A stretch of 15,416 bases of DNA from Clostridium sp. CAG:1193 (GTDB taxonomy: Bacteria; Bacillota_I; Bacilli_A; RF39; UBA660). The position numbers and the translations under genes were made by a program. Below are positions 1 through 6,143 of this stretch, piece after piece (position 1 is the first letter of the stretch; each line of letters opens with the position of its first letter). The DNA lies in assembly GCA_000436255.1 (NCBI GenBank), contig HF990800.1:6607-22022 (forward strand), read 5' to 3'. The notes beneath the pieces are model-generated. The model was not told where the DNA came from, ran no database searches, and saw only the letters and a list, made by a program, of their open reading frames with translations.

Positions 1-147
1 AGGATTTTTTTCTATAACTTTTTCTATTATTACATTTAATTTATTATTAAAGTTTACTTTATATGTATTATATTGATACTTATTTAAAACTATAAATAAA
101 ATTACACTTATTAAAAATAATATTATATATTTTAAATTATTCTTCAT
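1..147 (-). CDS. Sensor histidine kinase, N-terminal fragment (runs off the left edge)
   Basis: This open frame begins at an ATG (145-147) that overlaps the end of the response regulator gene by 11 bases, and it stays open to position 1, giving 49 residues. It starts MKNNLKY, followed by one hydrophobic segment at about residues 8-21 (IILFLISVILFIVL). A polar stretch (NKYQYNTYKVNFNNKLN) follows and would lie outside the membrane. A membrane-anchored protein directly downstream of, and overlapping, an OmpR-family regulator is almost always its cognate sensor kinase. The HisKA and ATPase domains lie outside the window, so the kinase identity is inferred from position and topology, not from catalytic motifs. 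It is probably translationally coupled to the regulator, because no separate strong ribosome binding site is visible. Confidence 0.75.
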   Translation of the reverse strand, partial: MKNNLKYIILFLISVILFIVLNKYQYNTYKVNFNNKLNVIIEKVIEKNP

Positions 148-778
148 CAATTCTATAACCTACTCCTTTTATAGTTTTAATAATATCAGTATCTAGTTTT
201 TCTCTTATCCTTTTTAAATAAACAGTAATAGTATTATCGTAAACATCATTTCCAGTCCACTGCCATATTGAATCAATTAATAATTCTCTTGTTACTACTT
301 TATTAACATTTTCTACAAGCAAAAATAATATCTTTTTTTCTAATATAGTTAAATTTACTACTTTAGAATCTTTATATATTTCCATTTTATTAATATCAAA
401 AGTAAAATTTTTTATAATAACTTTTTTATTTAGAAGAATTCTATTAACTCTTGCAGTTAATTCTCTTACTTGAAATGGCTTTGTAATATAATCACATGCA
501 CCTAAATTAAGTGCAGATACTATATCATCTATATTATCATTTGCTGTTAAAAATATTGTTTTAATATTTAAATTTATAATGTGTTTTTTATAAAACTCTA
601 ATCCATTACCATCTGGAAGTGATATATCTAATATTATTAAATTTGGTTTATTTTTATCTAAGTATTTCAAAGATTCTTTTAAATTTGATTTTATTTCTAC
701 ATTATAATGTTCTTCTATTAATGAATATTTTAAACCATCTTGTATTAAAGAATTATCTTCTATAAGTAGTATATCCAT
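137..778 (-). CDS. OmpR/PhoB-family response regulator
   Basis: This 213-residue protein is a DNA-binding response regulator of a two-component system. The receiver domain (about 1-115) shows the acidic pocket near E7-D8, the phosphoacceptor D51 in LIILDISLPDGNG, the switch T78 in FLTAND, and K100 in TKPF. The C-terminal winged-helix domain (about 120-213) ends in the family pattern DNTITVYLKRIREKLD...IKGVGYRI. The length is slightly short but normal. The start is an ATG preceded by GGTGAT. It lies downstream of the ABC exporter genes and overlaps the kinase start, an arrangement common for systems that sense an envelope-active compound and induce their own exporter. The repeats at 4123-4140 are its likely operator. 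What it senses cannot be read from the sequence. Confidence 0.93.
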   Translation of the reverse strand: MDILLIEDNSLIQDGLKYSLIEEHYNVEIKSNLKESLKYLDKNKPNLIILDISLPDGNGLEFYKKHIINLNIKTIFLTANDNIDDIVSALNLGACDYITKPFQVRELTARVNRILLNKKVIIKNFTFDINKMEIYKDSKVVNLTILEKKILFLLVENVNKVVTRELLIDSIWQWTGNDVYDNTITVYLKRIREKLDTDIIKTIKGVGYRIDEE

Positions 779-803
779 AACATCACCATTTAAATTATAT
801 AAT

Positions 804-848
804 AAAATATAAAATAAAACTAGAAAACCCAGTTTTATTTTATATTTT
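804..848. terminator. Long AT-rich hairpin between the ABC permease and the response regulator
   Basis: A perfect 18-bp inverted repeat (804-821 and 831-848, loop AGAAAACCC) starts immediately after the permease stop codon. Read on the plus strand it is followed by a T run; read on the minus strand, the transcribed direction here, the U tract is interrupted (TTTTATTATATAAT). It may act as a partial terminator lowering expression of the regulator and kinase relative to the exporter, or as an RNA-stabilising 3' hairpin. No convincing promoter for the regulator is visible beyond a TATAAT at 794-799 that lacks a -35 box, so some read-through is likely. Confidence 0.6.
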
Positions 849-3419
849 TTAAATATTGTCCTTTCTTATAGTTTCAATTATGTTTTGTTTGTTAATTTTG
901 TCTAATGAATATTTCATTATAACTAACATTAATATAAATACAGATGCTACACTTATAACCATTCCTTTAATAGGTAGTACAAACATAACCTTATTAATTC
1001 CACTATTTATAGATATATATATTAAGTAAGATAACATAATTCCAATTGGAAGTGCGAATATTAGTGCTTTTACACCATTCATCATACTTTCTAACATAAT
1101 CATCATATTAAATTCTTTTTTAGTCATACCAATACTTTTTAGCATTGCAAATTCTTTACTTCTAAGTTCCATACTTGTAGTTATAGTATTAAATATATTA
1201 GTAACACCTATAAGTGCAATTACCGTTATAAATCCATATAAGAATATTGCAATTAATGTATATAAAGACTCTATTTGTCTTTTTTCCCTAGAATAATTAT
1301 TTAAAGTGTAATTTTCATCACCTAATACTTTTTTAATTTCTTCTTCAGTAGAATCTGGGTTATTACTATAAATATATAAATTAGTATTACTATCATTTGA
1401 TAATTTATCCATAAATGTATCACTTACAATTAAGTCTAACATACCATATACATCCTTACTAAATTGTGGTTTTATATCAGTTATTTTAATTATTTCAGTA
1501 TTAATTATTTCATCATCAAGTTTTATAGATACTTTATCTTTAACATCATTAGTAGTTGTAATAATTTCTTTGTTAATATATGTCTCTTTATCCTGTACCA
1601 TCGTCTTATTTATAAGTATTACTTTATCTTTTGCATCTTCATAGCTAATTTTTAATTTATTCAAATATTCTTTATAAATAACGTCTCCATAAGAAGTTAT
1701 AACTGCATAAGTAGAATCTCCTTGCCCTATTCTATCATACATACTAGTACGCATTTCATCAGTTAATTTAAAACCTGTTACTTCTTTTGCAATCGTTCTT
1801 CTTATACTATATTTTTCTATAGTATCAAGTTTTACTATATTTTTAATTAAAGAATTATCATTACTTTTAATATTAAGATATATATTATAATCTTGATTTG
1901 GAAATTCTAAAGATGTCATTTTAATACTATAATCCATAAATGTAGATGTTGCAATAAATACCGATACACATACAATTATTGATATAATTATAGTTCTATA
2001 CTTTTTTCTATTTCTTTTTATATTTTTATAAGATATTACCCCACCAACGCCAAATATTTTTTTTATTATTTTTGGAGTTTTAATTATACTTTTTTTAATC
2101 TTAATATCAGCACCATTTCTAATTATACGTATAGGTTCTACTTTTGATGCTTTTTTTGCACTCTTTATTGCTGATAGATAAATTGTTATAATGCTTAGTA
2201 TTATAGATACTACTATTGCTAAAATGCTAATGCTATAACGTAGTTTTAATGCTAATGAAGAATCTAAGAAATGATTACATACTATAATTAAGATGTATGA
2301 TGCTAAAAGTCCAAATATTATTCCAAGTGGTATACCAATAACACCTAGTATAAAGCCTTCATATAATACATTTTTCTTAATTTGCTTTTTAGTTGCACCA
2401 ACACTTTTTAGCATTCCGAATAAACCCATTTTTTCAGTTACTTGAATATCAAAACTATTTTTAATGCAGAAAACAGATGTAGTCATAATAATTATTGCAA
2501 CTACTACAAATGTTGTATATAACATTCTTACTGTATAATCATTTATTGGCATAGTTTCTATATATATAAGATTTGAATTTTCTCCTACTTTAAATTTAGC
2601 TTTACTCATTTCACTTTTAATACGATCATACTCTAAATCACTATTAAATTTAATACCACCCTTTGAATCTTCATACATTTTTTCACTGACTCCAATTATA
2701 CTAGCAGTTACTCTATACCTATATTTAAGACCTGCTTGTGTATATCTTACATATACATCATTAGAATAATAATCACCATTTTTATTTGTAATTACTGTAT
2801 ACCCTGGATTAGAAAATGGTTCAAGTGCATATATTGGTCTATCAATAATTCCAACAACTTTATATTTTTTATGTGTTTTTATATCAAGTATTTCGTTTTC
2901 ATCATATGGATTATTTAGATTAAGAGTATATCCATCACTCACTCTTTTTCCTATATCAAATTCTATTTCATCTCCTATTTTATAATTTATTTCCCCATTA
3001 GTTTTTAAATGCTTTGAAATTAATATTTCATTATCATTTTCTGGCATTCTTCCACTTAATAATTTAATTGCAAGAGTATTATAGTCATTTTTATCCATAC
3101 CAATTATATGAACATATGGCTTAAATTCGTTTTTAGAGTTAATCTTAGCATACCCTAAATCTTCTATAGCACTATAGCTTTCTATCTTTTTGTTTTTCTT
3201 AATATTTTCTAAATTATCATCATCCACATCATAAAAAGCATAATGAAAATATCCTCTTTCTTGTATATAAAATCTATATAATGATTCTTTAAAACTCGAT
3301 ATAAGTGTTGATAATGCGGTTATTAATGCTACTGACAAAATTATTCCAACAATAGTAATTATCGTTCTTTTTTTATTTAATTTTAAATTTGTTTTCGCTA
3401 TTTTCTTTGTAACTTTCAT
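849..3419 (-). CDS. ABC transporter permease, tandem FtsX/MacB type
   Basis: This 856-residue membrane protein is the permease partner of the ATPase immediately upstream. Topology read from hydrophobicity: one membrane helix near 22-43, a large extracytoplasmic domain to about 300, three helices at roughly 303-420, a second single helix near 480-500, a second extracytoplasmic domain to about 720, and three helices to the C-terminus. This is two MacB-like units in tandem (FtsX domains near 305-430 and 740-850). The conserved pattern at the start of each FtsX domain is visible (GMLKSVGATKKQIKKN and AMLKSIGMTKKEFNMM). An in-frame GTG at 3426-3428 would overlap the ATPase gene, but the ATG at 3417-3419, one base after the ATPase stop, is preferred. 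Such proteins work in mechanotransmission, peptide or antibiotic export, or lipid handling. The substrate is unknown. Confidence 0.9.
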   Translation of the reverse strand: MKVTKKIAKTNLKLNKKRTIITIVGIILSVALITALSTLISSFKESLYRFYIQERGYFHYAFYDVDDDNLENIKKNKKIESYSAIEDLGYAKINSKNEFKPYVHIIGMDKNDYNTLAIKLLSGRMPENDNEILISKHLKTNGEINYKIGDEIEFDIGKRVSDGYTLNLNNPYDENEILDIKTHKKYKVVGIIDRPIYALEPFSNPGYTVITNKNGDYYSNDVYVRYTQAGLKYRYRVTASIIGVSEKMYEDSKGGIKFNSDLEYDRIKSEMSKAKFKVGENSNLIYIETMPINDYTVRMLYTTFVVVAIIIMTTSVFCIKNSFDIQVTEKMGLFGMLKSVGATKKQIKKNVLYEGFILGVIGIPLGIIFGLLASYILIIVCNHFLDSSLALKLRYSISILAIVVSIILSIITIYLSAIKSAKKASKVEPIRIIRNGADIKIKKSIIKTPKIIKKIFGVGGVISYKNIKRNRKKYRTIIISIIVCVSVFIATSTFMDYSIKMTSLEFPNQDYNIYLNIKSNDNSLIKNIVKLDTIEKYSIRRTIAKEVTGFKLTDEMRTSMYDRIGQGDSTYAVITSYGDVIYKEYLNKLKISYEDAKDKVILINKTMVQDKETYINKEIITTTNDVKDKVSIKLDDEIINTEIIKITDIKPQFSKDVYGMLDLIVSDTFMDKLSNDSNTNLYIYSNNPDSTEEEIKKVLGDENYTLNNYSREKRQIESLYTLIAIFLYGFITVIALIGVTNIFNTITTSMELRSKEFAMLKSIGMTKKEFNMMIMLESMMNGVKALIFALPIGIMLSYLIYISINSGINKVMFVLPIKGMVISVASVFILMLVIMKYSLDKINKQNIIETIRKDNI

Positions 3420-3420
3420 A

Positions 3421-4089
3421 TTATTCACTCACTATTTTTCCATCTTCTATTTTAATAATTCTATCCGCACATTTAGCAATTTCCATATTATGAGTAATCA
3501 TTATTATAGTTTGTTTATACTCTTTATTTGATTTTCTTAACAGCTCAACAATTTCATCACTTGCTTTTGTATCTAGATTACCAGTTGGTTCATCTGCAAG
3601 TATTATAGAAGGTTTTGTAATAAGTGCTCTACCTATTGAACATCTTTGTTGTTCCCCACCTGATAATTGATTTGGTAAATGTTTTTTTCTTTTTTCAAGA
3701 CCTAATAATTTGATTAAATTATTTAATTCATTTTTATCAACTTTTCTATTATCAAGATCTAATGGAAGTGTTATATTCTCTTCTATATTTAAAATGGGAA
3801 TTAAATTATAAAATTGATATATAAGTCCAATCTGTCTTCTTCTAAATATAGCAAGTTTATCATCATTCATTTGATATATATCTTTGTTATCTATATATAC
3901 CTTACCATGCGTAGGCCTATCGACCCCACCAATTAAATGTAAAAGTGTACTTTTTCCACTACCTGACGCTCCTACTATTGCAACAAATTCTCCTTTTTCT
4001 ACACTAAAGTTAACATTATCAAGTGCTACTACTCTAGTTTCATTTTTTCCATAAATTTTTGTTAAATTTTCTACTCTTAATATTTCCAT
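3421..4089 (-). CDS. ABC transporter ATP-binding protein (LolD/MacB/BceA-like)
   Basis: This 222-residue protein is a complete nucleotide-binding domain that powers the adjacent FtsX-type permease. Walker A is GASGSGKST (residues 40-48), the Q-loop glutamine is Q92, the signature is LSGGEQQR (142-149), Walker B with the catalytic glutamate is ILADEPTG (163-170), and the switch histidine is H200. The SGGEQQR signature followed by GRALITKP and the DEPTGNLD sequence are typical of the MacB/LolD/BceA group that pairs with FtsX-fold permeases. A strong AGGAGGG ribosome binding site precedes the ATG. It is the first gene of the operon and is separated from the permease ATG by one base after its own stop, so the two are probably made in a fixed ratio. 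Confidence 0.95.
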   Translation of the reverse strand: MEILRVENLTKIYGKNETRVVALDNVNFSVEKGEFVAIVGASGSGKSTLLHLIGGVDRPTHGKVYIDNKDIYQMNDDKLAIFRRRQIGLIYQFYNLIPILNIEENITLPLDLDNRKVDKNELNNLIKLLGLEKRKKHLPNQLSGGEQQRCSIGRALITKPSIILADEPTGNLDTKASDEIVELLRKSNKEYKQTIIMITHNMEIAKCADRIIKIEDGKIVSE

Positions 4090-4107
4090 AATTCCCTCCT
4101 CGAATTA

Positions 4108-4140
4108 ATTATACTACATGCAAAGTGACTCTTAAGTGAC
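4108..4140 (-). promoter_or_regulatory. ABC operon promoter with 11-bp-spaced direct repeats (likely response-regulator operator)
   Basis: On the minus strand a TATAAT -10 box lies at 4113-4108. There is no TTGACA at the matching -35 position. Instead there are two identical copies of GTCACTT (plus-strand AAGTGAC at 4123-4129 and 4134-4140) whose starts are exactly 11 bp apart, about one helical turn. Tandem repeats with this period, placed where a -35 box should be, are the standard target layout of OmpR/PhoB-family activators. The regulator encoded downstream is the obvious candidate, giving positive autoregulation of exporter and sensor. The repeats and -10 are seen; the binding partner is inferred. 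Confidence 0.65.
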
Positions 4141-4158
4141 GTTTTTATGATTTTTTTA

Positions 4159-4187
4159 TTGACATTTTTTTTCTATTGTGATATTAT
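4159..4187 (+). promoter_or_regulatory. Strong sigma-A promoter of the leader peptide / M20 operon
   Basis: A consensus TTGACA (4159-4164) is followed after 17 bases by TATTAT (4182-4187). A TG dinucleotide one base before the -10 (4179-4180) makes it an extended -10. Transcription should start near 4194, just upstream of the AAAGGG ribosome binding site of the leader peptide. A promoter this strong feeding a terminator before the first large gene implies control by attenuation. Confidence 0.85.
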
Positions 4188-4211
4188 TCGTTCATCGAAA
4201 GGGAAATGTAT

Positions 4212-4277
4212 ATGAAAAATATTATTAATTTATCATTAAGAAGACGCGTAAGGTATACACTTGTAGAAGAGATGTAA
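4212..4277 (+). CDS. Arg-rich leader peptide (21 codons) of the M20 operon attenuator
   Basis: A short open frame lies between the promoter and the terminator. It begins MKNIINLS, has three consecutive arginine codons AGA AGA CGC (4239-4247), then GTA and a further arginine codon AGG (4251-4253), and ends LVEEM before TAA. CGC and AGG stand out against the otherwise AT-rich codon choice. The ribosome binding site AAAGGG (4198-4203) is 8 bases before the ATG at 4212. An in-frame ATG at 4206 is too close to it. Bases 4258-4265 of the frame can pair with the downstream hairpin segments, so ribosome position would decide which RNA structure forms. This is the layout of a translational leader for transcription attenuation. 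The peptide itself probably has no function after synthesis. Expression is inferred. Confidence 0.7.
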   Translation: MKNIINLSLRRRVRYTLVEEM

Positions 4278-4365
4278 AAGTTTCGGATACAGGTGATTTA
4301 ATCTTGCTTGTATCCATAATGATTAAATTAATAATTTATGACCTATGTGTACAAGCACATAGGTC
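4258..4365 (+). promoter_or_regulatory. Attenuator: mutually exclusive RNA helices upstream of the M20 gene
   Basis: Five pairing segments can be read. Segment 1 (4258-4265, inside the leader frame) pairs with segment 2 (4288-4295) through 8 pairs. Segment 2 (GGATACAGG, 4285-4293) alternatively pairs with segment 3 (CTTGTATCC, 4307-4315) through 9 pairs. Segment 3 extended (4305-4318) can instead pair with 4344-4357 through 13 of 14 positions, which destroys the 5' arm of the terminator. The last helix is the terminator at 4340-4365. So a 1:2 helix frees segment 3 to act as an antiterminator, while a 2:3 helix lets the terminator form. A ribosome held at the tandem Arg codons would leave segment 1 free (genes on). 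A ribosome moving past them would mask it (genes off). Pairings are seen in the sequence; the regulatory outcome is inferred. Confidence 0.65.
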
Positions 4366-4370
4366 TTTTA
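4340..4370 (+). terminator. Intrinsic terminator of the attenuator, upstream of the M20 gene
   Basis: A perfect 10-bp stem, GACCTATGTG (4340-4349) with CACATAGGTC (4356-4365), loop TACAAG, is followed directly by TTTTAATTTTA. It lies between the strong promoter and the M20 start codon, so it must be conditionally bypassed. It is one of the most GC-rich hairpins in an AT-rich intergenic region. Confidence 0.85.
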
Positions 4371-4387
4371 ATTTTATAGGAGGAATT

Positions 4388-5437
4388 ATGGAAGAAATAT
4401 TAGAAACGCTAAAAAAATTATTAAGTTTCAAAACTTATAAAGAAAATAAAGAAGAATTTACAAAATTATTTAATTATATTAAAGAAGAATATAAGCATCT
4501 AAAAATAACTGAATATGAATTTAATGAAAGAAAATCTTTAGTATTATCTAATACAGATGATAAAAATTTAGATATTATATTCTGTACACATATAGATGTT
4601 GTGTATGATAAGACATATAGTTTTTATGAAGATGATAAAAATATATATGGAAGAGGCACAATTGATATGAAAGGTAGTGTTGCTGTATTGCTTACCTTAT
4701 TTAAAAAATTAAAAACTAATTTAAAAGTTGCATTGTTTATTACAAGTGATGAAGAAATTGATGGTAACTGTGCTTATGAATTATCTAAAATATATAATAG
4801 TAAATTTGCAATCGTGCCAGATGGTGGATCTAATTTTGAATTGATTAAAGAAGAAAAAGGATTAATTCAATTAGAATTAAGTACAAAAACCACACCTGCA
4901 CATGCTGCTCAATTATTTAATGGAGAAAATGCAATTATTAAACTAATAAATATTTATAATAAGATAATTAAACGCTACCCAATACCAAAATCTAGTGATG
5001 AATACATTACAAGTGTTAATTTATCTAAATTAAATGGAGGTGAATCTTTTAATCAAGTACCAGATTATGCAACTATGGTTTTAGATATAAGATACATTGA
5101 AAAAGATAAAAATAATATTATAGAATATATTAAAAATATCGATAAAAATATAGAAGTTAAAGTATTAACTATTGGAAGTGCATTTATAACCGATATTAAT
5201 AATGAATATGTAAAAAAATATATAAATACATGTGAAAATATACTTAAAAGAAAAATTGTTATTAAAGGGTGTGAAACTACTTCTGATGCAATATTCTTTA
5301 GTGATAAAGGTATACCTACTGTAATTATGAATCCAGATGGATACTACCCACATTGTAAAAATGAATATGTAAATAAAGAAAGTCTATATACATTATACAA
5401 AATATATGAAAGTTTTTTAGGAGGAAATTATGAATAA
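4388..5437 (+). CDS. M20-family zinc metallopeptidase / deacylase (ArgE/DapE-like)
   Basis: This 349-residue cytoplasmic enzyme belongs to the ArgE/DapE/ACY1/CPG2 family, which hydrolyses N-acyl amino acids or short peptides with two metal ions. The metal and catalytic residues are all present: H68 and D70 (THIDV), bridging D93 (GRGTIDMKG), catalytic E122 and metal E123 (SDEEIDG), D145 (VPDGG, replacing the usual acidic residue region), and H322 (PHCKNEYVN). H172 (PAHAA) matches the histidine contributed by the lid/dimerisation domain. The ATG at 4388 is chosen because AGGAGG (4378-4383) precedes it. An upstream in-frame TTG would place the start inside the attenuator hairpin. The stop overlaps the GNAT gene start by 8 bases, so the two are coupled. 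The exact substrate cannot be read. An amino-acid or peptide substrate related to arginine is suggested only by the Arg-rich leader. Confidence 0.9.
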   Translation: MEEILETLKKLLSFKTYKENKEEFTKLFNYIKEEYKHLKITEYEFNERKSLVLSNTDDKNLDIIFCTHIDVVYDKTYSFYEDDKNIYGRGTIDMKGSVAVLLTLFKKLKTNLKVALFITSDEEIDGNCAYELSKIYNSKFAIVPDGGSNFELIKEEKGLIQLELSTKTTPAHAAQLFNGENAIIKLINIYNKIIKRYPIPKSSDEYITSVNLSKLNGGESFNQVPDYATMVLDIRYIEKDKNNIIEYIKNIDKNIEVKVLTIGSAFITDINNEYVKKYINTCENILKRKIVIKGCETTSDAIFFSDKGIPTVIMNPDGYYPHCKNEYVNKESLYTLYKIYESFLGGNYE

Positions 5438-6128
5438 GAAAGAATTTTATAAAAATATATATGAAGATACACATAAATTTAAAATATGGAAAAAATTAAA
5501 TAATGGTTGCTATATTGCTACTATGGGTTATACAGATGAAAATGCGTACATTTTAATGAAATTATTAAAGTCTTTTGAAGAACAATACGGGGAAGAAATT
5601 ACGTATGAAGCTGCTAAAGAAGAATTAAAATTATATGATACTAATGGTAAATTATTTATTTACTTAGATGAAAATATGATACCAGTATCTATGAATGGTG
5701 TTACTTATAATGAAGAAAATTTATCTGTAGACTTTAAATCATATGATGATAAAAATGTAAGTAGTGTTTACTTTTATGGATTATCTACATTGAAAAATTT
5801 TCGTGGAAAAGGTGCTTGTAGCAAACTTGTTTCATTTGCTATTGAATATGCATATTACAATGATTTTGATCTTGTGTATGCAAGAACTGATTTAATAGGT
5901 TCTAATTCTGAGGGTATAATGAAAAAACACGGAATGCAAGTATGTGAAAACGATGAAGGAATTATTGCTGAGTGGGTTGATGTAACGGAAGATAAAGGAG
6001 ATTATCGTCTACATTTATGGTTACCACTTAAAAATGGATTATATACAGAGAAAAAAGATGATGCAATTATTGCTGATAAAGATTCTAGAGCAATTAAATC
6101 ATATTGTAAAAAATACACAATTATATAG
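5430..6128 (+). CDS. GNAT-family N-acetyltransferase
   Basis: This 232-residue protein has the acetyl-CoA-binding motif A at residues 117-136 (LSTLKNFRGKGACSKLV, with R125-G126-K127-G128-A129 as the pyrophosphate loop). The downstream N-S-E-G-I-M-K-K-H-G-M pattern (159-169) is typical of the motif B region. The N-terminal ~100 residues are variable and probably form the acceptor site. A final ~40-residue tail follows the GNAT core. An AGGAGG site lies inside the end of the M20 gene, and the frames overlap by 8 bases. The acceptor is unknown. Pairing an M20 hydrolase with an acetyltransferase hints at acylation and deacylation of an amino acid, peptide or small toxic compound, but this is inference only. 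Confidence 0.88.
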   Translation: MNKKEFYKNIYEDTHKFKIWKKLNNGCYIATMGYTDENAYILMKLLKSFEEQYGEEITYEAAKEELKLYDTNGKLFIYLDENMIPVSMNGVTYNEENLSVDFKSYDDKNVSSVYFYGLSTLKNFRGKGACSKLVSFAIEYAYYNDFDLVYARTDLIGSNSEGIMKKHGMQVCENDEGIIAEWVDVTEDKGDYRLHLWLPLKNGLYTEKKDDAIIADKDSRAIKSYCKKYTII

Positions 6129-6143
6129 TATTGTGTATTTTTT
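6108..6143. terminator. Bidirectional terminator between the GNAT gene and serS
   Basis: A perfect 14-bp inverted repeat has arms AAAAAATACACAAT (6108-6121) and ATTGTGTATTTTTT (6130-6143) with an 8-base loop. A-runs and T-runs on the two sides let it work in both directions. The GNAT stop codon (6126-6128) lies in the loop and the serS stop (6143-6145) abuts it, so both convergent genes share this terminator. Confidence 0.85.

Noticed and set aside
794..799. TATAAT before the response regulator as a dedicated promoter
   Set aside because: No -35 box is found at 15-19 bases, and the start site would fall inside the ribosome binding site.
1464..1655. Plus-strand open frame inside the ABC permease
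   Set aside because: Antisense shadow with Phe/Tyr/Ile-rich low-complexity translation and no start signals.
4241..4340. A metabolite riboswitch (purine, SAM, lysine, preQ1, THF, ZTP, guanidine, c-di-GMP types considered) upstream of the M20 gene
   Set aside because: None of the conserved core sequences I know is present, and the region is better explained by a translated leader frame plus competing helices.
4304..4387. An upstream TTG start that would lengthen the M20 protein by 28 residues
   Set aside because: It lies inside the attenuator and terminator hairpins, has no ribosome binding site, and the ATG at 4388 has AGGAGG directly before it and matches the usual family start.
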